Numbered from the stretch's first letter, positions 49,417 to 58,949 are shown. The stretch is 64,000 bases of DNA from Marinimicrobium sp038419845 (GCF_038419845.1 NZ_JBCAQT010000011.1:62001-126000), one strand, 5' to 3'. Program-made: numbers and translations. The notes: generated by a model from the letters alone, not told the origin.

Positions 49417-50952
49417 ATGCCCACCCTGATGGTGCAGGGAACCAGCTCCGACGCCGGCAAGAGTACGCTGGTGGCGGGGCTGTGCCGTCTGCTGGCCCGC
49501 CGTGGCCTGTCTGTTGCGCCTTTCAAACCCCAGAACATGGCACTCAACAGTGCGGTAACCGTCGATGGCGGTGAAATCGGCCGCTCTCAGGCCCTGCAGG
49601 CGCGCGCCTGCCTCCTGGAACCGCACACCGACATGAACCCCGTGCTGCTCAAGCCCAACAGCGATACCGGAGCTCAGGTCATCATTCACGGTCATGCGCT
49701 GTCGAATATGGAAGCCGGCCGCTACCACGACTACAAACCCCGGGCCCTGGAAGCCGTACTCGCCTCTCACCTTCGCCTGCGCGAGCATTGCGCGCTGGTG
49801 TTAGTGGAGGGGGCCGGCAGCCCGGCGGAGATCAATCTGCGCACCAACGACATCGCCAATATGGGCTTTGCCGAGGCGGTGGATTGCCCGGTGGTGCTGG
49901 TGGCGGATATCGACAAGGGCGGCGTGTTTGCGCAGTTGGTGGGCACGCTGGAGCTGCTGTCCGAGTCCGAACGCGCCCGCGTCGCCGGCTTTGTGGTCAA
50001 TCGGTTCCGGGGCGATCTGGCGTTACTGCAACCGGGTCTGGACTGGTTGGAACGCAAGACCGGCAAACCGGTATTGGGTGTATTGCCTTATCTGCATGGC
50101 CTCTACCTGGATGCCGAAGACGCGTTGACGGCCAGTCAAAAGCGCCCGGACGCCCGGCTGCGCATTGCGGTGCCGACGCTTTCACGCATCAGCAACCACA
50201 CCGACTTTGACGCTTTGCGTCTGAACACGGCCATCGAACTGGAATGGGTGCCGCCGGGCCAGCCTCTGCCGGCCTGTGACTGGGTGATTCTGCCCGGCAG
50301 CAAAAGTGTGCGTCGCGACCTCGAGCTGCTGCGCGCCCATGGCTGGGAGCGGGACTTGCAACGCCACCTGCGCTATGGGGGAAAGTTGATGGGTATCTGC
50401 GGCGGGTTTCAGATGCTGGGCAACCGCATCGACGATCCCGAGGGCATCGAAGGCCAGCCCGGTTCCACTACTGGACTGGGGCTGCTGGATTTCGACACGC
50501 GCCTGGAGCGGGGCAAGCAGCTCTGTCGGGTCATCGGGCAGTTGCATCTGCCCGGCGCCGAGCCGGCCGATCTGCGCGGCTATGAAATTCACTGTGGCCG
50601 TTCCGACGGTCCGGACTTGGCGGAGCCCCTCTTGCAGTTGCACAAGCGCGGGGGCGATGGCGCCATCAGTCGCGATGGCCAGGTGCTGGGCACTTACGTC
50701 CATGGCATTTTTGATCACCCCCTGGCTCAGCGCGCGCTGCTGCAGTGGGCGGGCCTGGATGATGCGCCCACGCTGGCCATTGATGAGCTGCGCGAGCAAC
50801 AGCTGGAGCGCCTGGCCGACAGCCTGGAGCGGCATCTGGATGTGGATTGGCTGGCGCAGCTGTACCGGGAAGCTCAGCCCCGGTCCGGGCAAAGCCGCCG
50901 GGAATTGGGCGATGCATCTGCCGCCGTGACGGTCAACGGGGAGGGCCGCTGA
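49417..50952 (+). CDS. cobQ: Cobyric acid synthase CobQ
   Basis: CobQ amidates four carboxyl groups of adenosylcobyrinic acid a,c-diamide with glutamine and ATP. The 511-residue protein has an N-terminal P-loop-like dethiobiotin-synthase fold (MVQGTSSDAGKSTLVAGLCR, LRTNDIANMGFAEAVDCPVV) and a C-terminal type 1 glutamine amidotransferase domain with Cys328 in LMGICGGFQMLGNRI and a later GTYVHGIFDHP His. It is the only enzyme of the set acting before the cobinamide stage besides CobO. Confidence 0.95.
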   Translation: MPTLMVQGTSSDAGKSTLVAGLCRLLARRGLSVAPFKPQNMALNSAVTVDGGEIGRSQALQARACLLEPHTDMNPVLLKPNSDTGAQVIIHGHALSNMEAGRYHDYKPRALEAVLASHLRLREHCALVLVEGAGSPAEINLRTNDIANMGFAEAVDCPVVLVADIDKGGVFAQLVGTLELLSESERARVAGFVVNRFRGDLALLQPGLDWLERKTGKPVLGVLPYLHGLYLDAEDALTASQKRPDARLRIAVPTLSRISNHTDFDALRLNTAIELEWVPPGQPLPACDWVILPGSKSVRRDLELLRAHGWERDLQRHLRYGGKLMGICGGFQMLGNRIDDPEGIEGQPGSTTGLGLLDFDTRLERGKQLCRVIGQLHLPGAEPADLRGYEIHCGRSDGPDLAEPLLQLHKRGGDGAISRDGQVLGTYVHGIFDHPLAQRALLQWAGLDDAPTLAIDELREQQLERLADSLERHLDVDWLAQLYREAQPRSGQSRRELGDASAAVTVNGEGR

Positions 50953-50953
50953 C

Positions 50954-52003
50954 ATGGCCGCGCTCGCTCATCAGATTGATCGGCGTCTCTCGCGCCGACG
51001 CCAAAGCCTCTGGCTGCTGAGTCTGGCGCTTCTGGTGAGCTTTGTGTTGGCCCTGCTGTTGGGCTCTGTATCGCTGGCATCGCTGGATGTGGCCCGAGCG
51101 CTGCTGGGGTTGGAGCTGCCCGGCTATACCGCGCAGATCATCCAGTCGATACGCTTGCCGCGTGCGCTTCTGGCGGCCGGTGTGGGGGCGATACTGGCCA
51201 TCTGCGGCGCCATCCTGCAGGGGTTGTTCCGCAACCCGCTGGCGGACCCCTCACTGATCGGGGTCACGGCCGGAGCGTCGGTGGGCGCCAGCCTGATGAT
51301 CGTACTGGGCGCCTCGCTCGGTGGGGCACTCGGTGGCCTGGCCGGCATGTCGCTGGTGTCCATCGGTGCGTTTCTGGGCGGGTTGCTGACGGTCTGGCTG
51401 GTGTACCGGGTGGCCACCGGCATCAACGGCACCTCGGTGGCGACCATGCTGCTGATGGGCATTGCCGTTTCGGCGCTCTCGGCCAGCATGACCGGGTTGA
51501 TGGATTACTTTGCCGACAATGAAATGTTGCGGCGCATGAGCCTCTGGCGCATGGGCGGGCTGGACGGCGCGAACTACCCGCGGGCGCTGTTGGCCGGCGC
51601 TGTGCTGGCTCTGTTGTTGTTTACCATCCCCGCTTTCGGTCGGGCACTCAATACCCTGCTGCTGGGTGAATCCCAGGCGCGCCATCTGGGTATTGATGTG
51701 GAGCGTCTGAAAACCCGTCTGATTGTGCTGGTGGCGGCCGGCGTGGGCATGGCCGTGGCGGTCTCGGGCAGTATTGCCTTTGTCGGTCTGGTGGTGCCGC
51801 ACATGGTGCGCCTCTGGGTGGGCCCGGATCACCGCATATTGCTGCCTCTGTCGGCCCTGGGCGGCGCCGTCCTGCTGTTGCTGGCCGATACCTTTGCCCG
51901 CACCGCCCTGGCGCCCGCCGAGCTGCCCGTGGGTCTGGTGACGGCGCTGCTGGGCGCGCCTTTCTTTATCTCTCTGCTGCGTCGCCGGCGCGACTTTGAA
52001 TAA
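50954..52003 (+). CDS. btuC: FecCD-family permease of a cobalamin ABC transporter (BtuC-like)
   Basis: The 349-residue integral membrane protein has about ten helices and the family segments IRLPRALLAAGVGAILAICG, GAILQGLFRNPLADPSLIG, and LVVPHMVRLWVGPDHR. It should form the translocation pore for cobalamin with the ATPase that follows and with BtuF. The ATG lies directly after the cobQ stop. Specificity for cobalamin is inferred from the cluster; by sequence alone it could be an iron-chelate permease. Confidence 0.88.
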   Translation: MAALAHQIDRRLSRRRQSLWLLSLALLVSFVLALLLGSVSLASLDVARALLGLELPGYTAQIIQSIRLPRALLAAGVGAILAICGAILQGLFRNPLADPSLIGVTAGASVGASLMIVLGASLGGALGGLAGMSLVSIGAFLGGLLTVWLVYRVATGINGTSVATMLLMGIAVSALSASMTGLMDYFADNEMLRRMSLWRMGGLDGANYPRALLAGAVLALLLFTIPAFGRALNTLLLGESQARHLGIDVERLKTRLIVLVAAGVGMAVAVSGSIAFVGLVVPHMVRLWVGPDHRILLPLSALGGAVLLLLADTFARTALAPAELPVGLVTALLGAPFFISLLRRRRDFE

Positions 52004-52012
52004 GGGTGACGA

Positions 52013-52795
52013 ATGACCAGACTGCTGGACGTTGAGAATCTGAGCGTGCGCATCGACCGGGCGGAACTGGTCAACGGTGTGTCCTTTGCTGTGGAGCCGG
52101 GGGAGGTTCTGGCAATCATAGGCCCCAATGGTGCCGGCAAAACCACGGTGCTGCGCGCCATCAGCGGAGACCTGTCGCCCTCGGCCGGGCAGGCCCGGTT
52201 CAACGGTCGCCCCCTGCCTGACTGGTCACCCGCCGAGCGGGCTCTGGCGCTGGCGGTACTGACCCAGTCCAACCCTCTGACCTTTGCCTTTACCGTGGCG
52301 GAAGTAGTGGGCCTGGGGCGCACCCCGCACAGCACCGGCGTGGTGATTGACGATCAGGTGTGCCACGACGCCATGGAGGCGCTGGACGTGGCGCATCTGG
52401 CCGGGCGGTTTTATCCGTCTCTGTCCGGAGGCGAGAAACAGCGGGTCCAGCTGGCCCGGGTGATGGCCCAGATCTGGCGCCCGGACAGCACTGCCGACCG
52501 CCTGTTGCTGCTGGACGAGCCGGTGACGTCGCTGGATCTGGGCCATCAACGCCAGCTGATGCAGGCGGTGCGCACCTTTGCCGACAGCGGTGTGGGTGTG
52601 GTCATGGTGGTGCACGACATCAGCCTGGCGGCCGCCTACAGCGATCATCTGCTGGCGTTGAACAAAGGCCAGCGTGTGGCCTATGGTCCGCCCGAACAGG
52701 TGGTGACCCAGTCGCTGATCGGGGAACTGTTCGGGACCGAGGTGGAGGTGATCCGCCACCCGCGTACCGGCAAGCCGGTGGTGCTGGCAGACTGA
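52013..52795 (+). CDS. btuD: ABC transporter ATP-binding protein (BtuD-like)
   Basis: The 260-residue ATPase has Walker A (IGPNGAGKTTVLRAISGD), the signature LSGGEKQRVQLARVMAQI, Walker B (LLLLDEPVTSLDLGHQRQLM) and the switch His (VVMVVHDISLAAAY). Sequence is of the FecE/HmuV-like branch. It starts nine bases after the permease gene and supplies energy for the B12 importer. Confidence 0.9.
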   Translation: MTRLLDVENLSVRIDRAELVNGVSFAVEPGEVLAIIGPNGAGKTTVLRAISGDLSPSAGQARFNGRPLPDWSPAERALALAVLTQSNPLTFAFTVAEVVGLGRTPHSTGVVIDDQVCHDAMEALDVAHLAGRFYPSLSGGEKQRVQLARVMAQIWRPDSTADRLLLLDEPVTSLDLGHQRQLMQAVRTFADSGVGVVMVVHDISLAAAYSDHLLALNKGQRVAYGPPEQVVTQSLIGELFGTEVEVIRHPRTGKPVVLAD

Positions 52796-52811
52796 ATCGG
52801 GAAACAGATCT

Positions 52812-53348
52812 ATGAGACAACTGATACTGGGTGGCGCCCGCAGTGGCAAAAGCCGGCTGGCTGAAGAGCGCGCGCTGGCCTGGGCCGGGCGCGAGGGCGC
52901 CGAACGGATCTACCTGGCCACCGCCCGGGTGGGCGACGAGGAGATGGCCCGCCGGGTGAATGTTCATCGGCAGCGCCGCGACGCGAACTGGCTGCTGCTG
53001 GAGGAGCCGGAAGATCTCGCTGGCGCCATCGCCCGTCTGAAGCACCGTCGGGCCTGCGTGCTGATCGATTGCCTCACCCTTTGGATCAGCAACTGCCTGC
53101 ATGCAGGCAACTGGGAAACCCAGCGGGACCGTTTGCTCGAACAGGTGGCGCTATTAGAGGCCGAGCGCTCGCCCCTGGAGTTGATCCTGGTCAGCAATGA
53201 GGTGGGATCGGGCATTGTGCCTTTGGGCGCACTGTCGCGCGAATTTGTCGATGCCAGTGGCTGGTTGCACCAGGTGTTGGCCCGACACTGTGAGACGGTC
53301 ACCCTGGTGGTGGCCGGGTTGCCTCTGGCGCTGAAACAGCCGCAATGA
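52812..53348 (+). CDS. cobU: Adenosylcobinamide kinase / guanylyltransferase
   Basis: The 178-residue bifunctional enzyme phosphorylates adenosylcobinamide and transfers GMP to it. It begins with the P-loop LILGGARSGKSRLAEERALA and has the guanylylated-His region RRVNVHRQRRDANW, DCLTLWISNCL, and the VSNEVGSGIVP segment. Length and motifs are standard for CobU/CobP. It follows the ATPase gene by 16 bases. Confidence 0.95.
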   Translation: MRQLILGGARSGKSRLAEERALAWAGREGAERIYLATARVGDEEMARRVNVHRQRRDANWLLLEEPEDLAGAIARLKHRRACVLIDCLTLWISNCLHAGNWETQRDRLLEQVALLEAERSPLELILVSNEVGSGIVPLGALSREFVDASGWLHQVLARHCETVTLVVAGLPLALKQPQ

Positions 53349-53382
53349 CCGGCTGACTTTTCCATAACCGAGTGACGAGTCC

Positions 53383-54453
53383 ATGCATTCAGATGCCTCG
53401 CTTGAATGGCTTGATCAACCTGTCGCCCCGATCGATAGCCGCGCTGCAGAGGCCGCTCGACAGCGTCAGGCTCAGTTGACCAAACCGCCCGGCTCGCTCG
53501 GGCGCCTGGAAACCCTGGCCGAGCAGTTTGCTGGCTGGCAGGGGCAAGTCCGGCCGGCGCTGGAGCGTATTCGTCTGTGTGTGTTTGCCGCTGATCACGG
53601 TATTGCCGCGCGCGGTGTGTCGGCTTTCCCGCAGGCCGTGACCGCGCAGATGGTGAACAACTTCTGTCGCGGCGGGGCGGCCGTGAGTGTCCTGGGCGAG
53701 CGCTGCGACGCCGACTTCCGGGTGATCAATCTGGGTTGTGTCGTGCCGCCTCAGCCTCATCCGCGGCTGATCGACCGGACTCTGAATCAGGCCGCCGGAC
53801 AACAGGGAACGGCCGATTTCTCCGAAGCGGCGGCCATGACCGAAGAGCAGCTGTCTCTGGCCCTGGCCGCCGGACGCGAGCAGGTCGATGATGAGCAAAC
53901 GATACAACTGTTCATTGGCGGCGAAATGGGGATTGGCAACACCACCTCGGCCTCGGCCCTGGCGGCGGCCCTGCTGGGGCTGGATGCCGGCCGGGTAGTG
54001 GGACGCGGCACCGGTATCGATGGCGAAACGCTGGAGCGCAAGCGGGAATTGATTGATTACGCGCTGGCGCTGCACCGGGTGAATACCACACAACCCCTGC
54101 AGGCGCTCCGGTGTCTGGGCGGTTTCGAAATTGCGGCGCTGGTGGGCGCCTACGTTCGCTGTGCCCAGCGGGGCATTCCCGTGCTGGTGGATGGCTTTAT
54201 CAGCACCGCGGCCGCTCTGGTGGCCTGTCGGTTGTGTCCGCCGGTACGGTCCTGGCTCCTGTTCGCCCATCAGTCCACGGAGCCGGGCCATCGACTCATG
54301 CTCAAGTTCCTGGAAGCGCAGCCCCTGTTGTCGCTGGAAATGCGGCTGGGCGAAGGCAGTGGCGCCGCGCTGGCGGTGCCCCTGCTACAGAGTGCCCTGG
54401 CATTACATTCGCAAATGGCCACCTTCTCCGAAGCCGGAGTCAGTGATGCCTGA
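53383..54453 (+). CDS. cobT: Nicotinate-nucleotide-dimethylbenzimidazole phosphoribosyltransferase
   Basis: CobT makes alpha-ribazole phosphate from dimethylbenzimidazole and nicotinate mononucleotide. The 356-residue protein has the family segments LTKPPGSLGRLETLAEQFAG, VFAADHGIAARGVSAFPQAV, GEMGIGNTTSASALAAALLG and, near the C-terminus, LRLGEGSGAALAVPLL with the catalytic Glu. It overlaps the next gene by eight bases. BluB, which would supply the base, is not in this window. Confidence 0.96.
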   Translation: MHSDASLEWLDQPVAPIDSRAAEAARQRQAQLTKPPGSLGRLETLAEQFAGWQGQVRPALERIRLCVFAADHGIAARGVSAFPQAVTAQMVNNFCRGGAAVSVLGERCDADFRVINLGCVVPPQPHPRLIDRTLNQAAGQQGTADFSEAAAMTEEQLSLALAAGREQVDDEQTIQLFIGGEMGIGNTTSASALAAALLGLDAGRVVGRGTGIDGETLERKRELIDYALALHRVNTTQPLQALRCLGGFEIAALVGAYVRCAQRGIPVLVDGFISTAAALVACRLCPPVRSWLLFAHQSTEPGHRLMLKFLEAQPLLSLEMRLGEGSGAALAVPLLQSALALHSQMATFSEAGVSDA

Positions 54454-55057
54454 GACCCGAATCGATCTGTTACGCCACGGCCAGTGCGAGGGCGGAGAAA
54501 TCTTTCGCGGCTCCACCGATGTGGCTTTGACCCGCGAGGGCTGGGCTGCCATGCGCTCGTCGCTCGCGGGCCTGGAGCCGGCGCCCTGGCAGCGGATTGT
54601 CAGCTCGCCTCTGCAGCGCTGCCGGCGCTTTGCCGAGGCCCTGTCGGACCAATGGGGTCTGCCTCTGACCCTGGAACCGGATCTGCGCGAAATCCACTTT
54701 GGCGATTGGGAAGGGCGCGAGTACGCCGATCTTTGGGACAATGACCCGCAACTGCGCCTCTGGGGCGAAGATCCCGAGCGCCATACGCCGCCCAACGGCG
54801 AGCCCCTGGCCGATTTTGCGGTGCGGGTCCAGGGCACATTGGAGCGTCTGGTGCGCACTCATTCCGACGAGCATCTGTTGCTTGTGACTCACGGCGGGGT
54901 CATTCGGCTATTGCTGACCCAGGCACAAGGCCGTCCACGCTCCGAGGTGCGACAGATGTCGGTGCCCTATGCGCACTTCGCCTCTCTGGGCTGGCGGGAA
55001 GGTCGACTGGTTCTGGCGGAGGACAATGGCGGTAAGGAGCCCCGTGGTGAAGGCTGA
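54446..55057 (+). CDS. cobC: Alpha-ribazole phosphatase (histidine phosphatase family)
   Basis: The 203-residue enzyme has the histidine-phosphatase signature LLRHGQCEGGEIFRGSTDVA, SSPLQRCRRFAEAL, LREIHFGDWEGREY and the second His in LLLVTHGGVIRLLL. It removes the phosphate in the last steps of nucleotide-loop assembly. The start MPETRIDLLRHG was chosen from the family N-terminus; it overlaps cobT by eight bases. A longer frame reaching back to 54131 runs inside cobT and is not coding. Confidence 0.9.
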   Translation: MPETRIDLLRHGQCEGGEIFRGSTDVALTREGWAAMRSSLAGLEPAPWQRIVSSPLQRCRRFAEALSDQWGLPLTLEPDLREIHFGDWEGREYADLWDNDPQLRLWGEDPERHTPPNGEPLADFAVRVQGTLERLVRTHSDEHLLLVTHGGVIRLLLTQAQGRPRSEVRQMSVPYAHFASLGWREGRLVLAEDNGGKEPRGEG

Positions 55058-55841
55058 TCTCTGGCAGTCGCTGCTTCTGGCGTTAGGTCTTATGACACGC
55101 CTGCCGGTGCACCGGTGGTTGAGTCCCGCCAACGGCGCTGCCACCCAGGGTTGGTCGGCCAGTTGGTTTCCGCTGGTTGGTGCGCTTTTGGGGCTGGTCC
55201 TCTGGCTGGCGCAAAGTGCGCTCGACGGCACCTCGCCCCTGTTGGGGGCCTTTGCTCTGCTCGTTCTCTGGGTGGCGCTGACCGGCGCATTGCATCTGGA
55301 TGGCCTGGCCGACTGTGTGGACGGGTATTTTGCCGGGCACAAAAGCGCCGACGCGTCGCAACGGCGGGATCGGACTCTGGCGGTGATGCGCGAGCCGGCC
55401 TGCGGTGCCATGGCCGTGGTGGCGCTGATCGGGCTGGTACTGGGCAAGTGGGTGGCCCTGACCGTTCTGCTGCAAAGCGGCGGCCTCAGCCTCGCCAGTT
55501 GGGTGCTCTTGCCGGGGTTGGCCCGGGGTCTGTTGTTGCCCTATATGCTCAGTTGTGACTATGCCCGCGATCGGGGGATGGCGGCCACCCTCAAAGCTCA
55601 TCTGCCCCGACGAGCGCTTCTCGGTGTCATTCTGGCCGGGGTACTCTCAGCCTTCGCGCTTTGGCCGCTGGGGTTGGCTCTTCTGATATTGGCGGTTCTG
55701 GCGGTGTTGACCCTGGGCTGGCGCACGCTCTGGGTTCGTTGCGTCGGAGGTTTTACCGGTGATTGTCTGGGCGGTCTGGTGGAGTTGGGCGAGTTGGCAA
55801 TACTGCTGGTGTTGGCATTCACCCTGGGAGGGTTGGCATAG
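55047..55841 (+). CDS. cobS: Adenosylcobinamide-GDP ribazoletransferase (cobalamin synthase)
   Basis: The 264-residue membrane enzyme joins adenosylcobinamide-GDP with alpha-ribazole (phosphate). It has the conserved LGLMTRLPVHRW, the acidic motif LHLDGLADCVDGYFAG, and about seven membrane helices. I place the start at the GTG at 55047, seven bases after AAGGAG and overlapping cobC by 11 bases; the ATG at 55026 is the alternative. The stop codon touches the next ATG. Confidence 0.9.
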   Translation: MKADLWQSLLLALGLMTRLPVHRWLSPANGAATQGWSASWFPLVGALLGLVLWLAQSALDGTSPLLGAFALLVLWVALTGALHLDGLADCVDGYFAGHKSADASQRRDRTLAVMREPACGAMAVVALIGLVLGKWVALTVLLQSGGLSLASWVLLPGLARGLLLPYMLSCDYARDRGMAATLKAHLPRRALLGVILAGVLSAFALWPLGLALLILAVLAVLTLGWRTLWVRCVGGFTGDCLGGLVELGELAILLVLAFTLGGLA

Positions 55842-56849
55842 ATGAGTCTCCCTCTGCTGACAGCAACGGGTCTGCTGGCCGCGTGCGTACTGGACCGGTG
55901 TCTGGGGGAACCCAGGCGTTGGCATCCCCTGCTGGGCTTCGGCAGGCTTGCCGCCGGGGTGGAGTCAATTCTCAACCGAGCGGGAAGGGCGGATACCGAG
56001 AGTTACCCCTTGGCTCAGCGGCTAAAGGGCTTGCTGGCACTCTTGCTGCTGACGGGCCCCCTGACCGCGCTGGCGTTCTGGATTCAATGGCGACTATTGT
56101 CTAGCGGCCTCGGGGCCATGCTTGTTTACGGGGTGGTCGCGTCCTTTGTGCTCTATTGGGCCCTGGGGTGGCGCAGTCTGGTCCAGCACCTGAATGAAAT
56201 TGAGGCGGCGTTGCAGGGCGGAACCATCGACGAGGCCCGAGCACAGGTAGGGCGGGTGGTCAGCCGCGATTGTGAATCGCTGCAGTGGCCCGATCTGCGC
56301 CGGGCGGCGATTGAATCGGGGCTGGAAAACACTTGTGATGCCATTGTCGGGCCCCTGTTCTGGTTCCTGGTGGCGGGTATTCCCGGGGCGGTGCTCTACC
56401 GGTTGAGCAATACCCTGGATGCGCTCTGGGGCTACCGGACGGCGCGCCATCGCCACTTTGGCTGGGCTGCAGCGCGTTGGGACGACCTGCTGAATCTCTT
56501 GCCGGCGCGTCTGACGGCACTGGCGTTTGCGCTCTCGGCACCGCTGGTCACCGGGTCATGGCGTTCGGTGCCATCGGCACTGAATGCCTGGCGCACCCAG
56601 GCCGGAGCCTGTGCCAGTCCCAATGCCGGGCCGGTCATGTGCGCCGGCGCCGGTGCGCTGGATGTCAGACTGGGTGGCCCGACGAGTTATCACGGCGCGG
56701 CAGCAGAAAAACCCTGGATGGGCTCGGAGCGCGAACCGGATCAGAGGGATCTGCGGCGCGCCCTGGTGTTGATCAACCACAGTGTTCTGCTGTTGTTGGT
56801 CCCCACACTGTTAGTGCTGCTGATTCTGAGCGGAGGCGGCCATGGATAA
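55842..56849 (+). CDS. cbiB: Adenosylcobinamide-phosphate synthase (CbiB/CobD type)
   Basis: The 335-residue membrane protein joins an aminopropanol (phosphate) arm to adenosylcobyric acid. It shows the family segments DRCLGEPRRWHPLLGFGRLA, SRDCESLQWPDLRRAAIESG, LENTCDAIVGPLFWFLVAGI and PGAVLYRLSNTLDALWGY. About five helices are predicted. It begins immediately after cobS and overlaps the following decarboxylase gene by eight bases. Confidence 0.95.
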   Translation: MSLPLLTATGLLAACVLDRCLGEPRRWHPLLGFGRLAAGVESILNRAGRADTESYPLAQRLKGLLALLLLTGPLTALAFWIQWRLLSSGLGAMLVYGVVASFVLYWALGWRSLVQHLNEIEAALQGGTIDEARAQVGRVVSRDCESLQWPDLRRAAIESGLENTCDAIVGPLFWFLVAGIPGAVLYRLSNTLDALWGYRTARHRHFGWAAARWDDLLNLLPARLTALAFALSAPLVTGSWRSVPSALNAWRTQAGACASPNAGPVMCAGAGALDVRLGGPTSYHGAAAEKPWMGSEREPDQRDLRRALVLINHSVLLLLVPTLLVLLILSGGGHG

Positions 56850-57927
56850 CCGGACTCAACCGCTTTCATCGGCGCCGGTTCACGGCGGGAATCTGGCGCA
56901 GGCGCGGGAGTGGTTTGGTGAGCCGGCCGGCGGCTGGCAGGATCTGTCTACGGGCATCAGCCCCTGGTCCTACCCGGTGCCGGATATCCCCAGTGAGGTC
57001 TGGCAGCTGTTGCCGGGGGAGGGCACGGCGCTGAAAGCGGCGGCCGCTCAGTACTATGGCGTCGATGGTCGACACATCACGCCTCTGCCGGGCAGTCAGT
57101 ATGCCATTGCCCGGGTGCCGCATCAGCTGTCTCCGGCTACCGTGGCGCTTCCCGAGCTGGGCTACGCCGAGCATCAGCGCGCCTGGCTGAGCGCCGGCCA
57201 CCGACCGGTTCTGTATCGTGACATCGACCACCTGATGGAGCTGGTTTGTGAGAGAGCGGTGGAACATCTGGTGGTCTTGAATCCCAATAACCCCGGTGCG
57301 GAAACTTCGGGTCGAGAGACCATCCGCCAGTTGTACGATGCCCATCAGCAACGCGGCCTCATGTTGCTCGACGAGGCTTTTGTCGACCTGCAGCCCGAAT
57401 ACAGTGCGGCGGCCTTGATCGAGCATTGTCCCGACCTCTGGGTGTTGCGTTCGCTGGGCAAGTTTTTTGGGCTGGCGGGCATTCGCCTGGGGTTCTTGCT
57501 GGGTCGGGCCGAGCGTTGGGGTGTGAGCAGTGCGGTCGCGGCGGAGCTGCAGCCCTGGGGCGTCAGTCATCCGGCCCAGTGGATCGGCTGTCGGGCACTC
57601 GGTGACAGCCAGTGGCAAAGCCAGCAGCGCCGGCGTCTGAGTACGGCCTCCCTGGCATTAGAGGCTCAGTGGCAGCGTTATTGTGCCGAGCGTCCCGGCC
57701 TTTTTCGCAGCGTTGGCTCGGTGGCCAATGGCGGACTCTTTGTTACGCTGCGCGGCGACTGGGAATCGCTATATGCACTGTATTGTCGCCTCGGCCGCGC
57801 GGGCGTTCTGCTGCGCTGGTGCCATGAAGATGCCGAATCTGCCAGTTTGCCCTGGCTGCGCTGTGGTATTCCCTCCGATGGGGGTGAGCGGTTGAAACGA
57901 ACGTTAATGGAAGCGGGTTCATCATGA
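56842..57927 (+). CDS. Threonine-phosphate decarboxylase (CobD/CobC type aminotransferase fold)
   Basis: The 361-residue PLP enzyme provides aminopropanol phosphate for the CbiB reaction. It starts with VHGGNLAQAREWFGEPAGGW and has the family segments DLSTGISPWSYP, VVLNPNNPGAETSG, LLDEAFVDLQPE and the PLP lysine Lys207 in LRSLGKFFGLAGIRLGFLLG. It is homologous to histidinol-phosphate aminotransferases; the cobalamin role is clear from context. Names differ between pathways (cobD in Salmonella, cobC in Pseudomonas), so I leave the symbol blank. Confidence 0.92.
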   Translation: MDNRTQPLSSAPVHGGNLAQAREWFGEPAGGWQDLSTGISPWSYPVPDIPSEVWQLLPGEGTALKAAAAQYYGVDGRHITPLPGSQYAIARVPHQLSPATVALPELGYAEHQRAWLSAGHRPVLYRDIDHLMELVCERAVEHLVVLNPNNPGAETSGRETIRQLYDAHQQRGLMLLDEAFVDLQPEYSAAALIEHCPDLWVLRSLGKFFGLAGIRLGFLLGRAERWGVSSAVAAELQPWGVSHPAQWIGCRALGDSQWQSQQRRRLSTASLALEAQWQRYCAERPGLFRSVGSVANGGLFVTLRGDWESLYALYCRLGRAGVLLRWCHEDAESASLPWLRCGIPSDGGERLKRTLMEAGSS

Positions 57928-58811
57928 GAGTGAAGAGTTCTGGAAGTCTTTTGGGATTGTTGCTGGCGTTGGCGTTGCCGGTTCAGGCCGGCATTGAAGT
58001 CACCGATGGTCTGGATCGGAGCGTGACTCTGGAAAAGCCCGCCGAGCGGATCATTGCGCTGGCGCCCCATATTGTGGAGAACGCCTTCAGCGCCGGCGCG
58101 GGCGACAAGCTAGTGGCGGCGGTCAATTACAGCGATTATCCGCCCGAGGCTCGCGAGCTGCCACAGCTGGGCAGTTACAAGGCCGTGAGCCTGGAGCAGA
58201 TACTGGCCCTGGAGCCGGACCTGGTATTAATGTGGGCCTCGGGTAATGGCGAGGAAACCCTGCGCCAGCTGGAGCGTCTGGGGGTGACGGTCTATGCCAG
58301 TGAGCCCCGCGAGCTTGAGGATGTGGCCCAGTCGGTCATCGACATCGGTATTCTGGCCGGCACCCGGGAGGTCGCCGAGACCGCGGCGGGTGACTATCTT
58401 GAGAGTCTGGAACAGCTGCGTGACCAGTACGCCGAGCGGGACCCGGTGAGTGTTTTCTATCAGGTGTGGAACAAACCTCTGCAGACGCTGAACGATGAAC
58501 ACCTGGTCAGTGCGGTGATCCGCCTGTGTGGCGGTCGCAATGTGTACGCCGATGCAGCACCGCTCGCGCCCAAAATCAACATGGAATCCGTGCTGGATCG
58601 GAACCCCCAGGTAATCGTCGCCAGTGGCATGGGGGATGAGCGACCCGAGTGGCTGGATGAATGGCAGGATTGGCCGGATCTGACCGCTGTGCAGGAGGGC
58701 AATCTGTTCTTCGTGCCACCGGACATCATTCAGCGGCACACGATCCGTATCGCTCAGGGCGCCAGGCTGTTCTGCGAGCATATCGAAACGGCGCGCCAGC
58801 GGCTGGACTGA
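57924..58811 (+). CDS. btuF: Periplasmic cobalamin-binding protein BtuF
   Basis: The 295-residue protein has a signal peptide (cut at VQAGIE) and a type III binding-protein fold: RIIALAPHIVENAFSAGAGD, KLVAAVNYSDYPPEA, the long backbone helix around residues 165-185 and a C-terminal domain. It should pass cobalamin from BtuB to BtuCD. Its ATG overlaps the decarboxylase stop by four bases (ATGA), placing it at the end of the operon. No clear terminator follows. Confidence 0.92.
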   Translation: MRVKSSGSLLGLLLALALPVQAGIEVTDGLDRSVTLEKPAERIIALAPHIVENAFSAGAGDKLVAAVNYSDYPPEARELPQLGSYKAVSLEQILALEPDLVLMWASGNGEETLRQLERLGVTVYASEPRELEDVAQSVIDIGILAGTREVAETAAGDYLESLEQLRDQYAERDPVSVFYQVWNKPLQTLNDEHLVSAVIRLCGGRNVYADAAPLAPKINMESVLDRNPQVIVASGMGDERPEWLDEWQDWPDLTAVQEGNLFFVPPDIIQRHTIRIAQGARLFCEHIETARQRLD

Positions 58812-58949
58812 CGGATCCCGGACAGGGACGCCGGGGCTTCCCGGAGCGGCCCTGACTGGCGTATTCTATCATTAGCTGCTTTACTGGAAGCATTCTTGGA
58901 CCCCCGGCTTGAAGGCACTCCAACTCCAATCGGTTCGATTCAATAGCCT

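Noticed and set aside
54131..54445. Upstream extension of the alpha-ribazole phosphatase gene
   Set aside because: The extra frame lies within cobT and lacks any phosphatase-family sequence; the start at 54446 matches the family.
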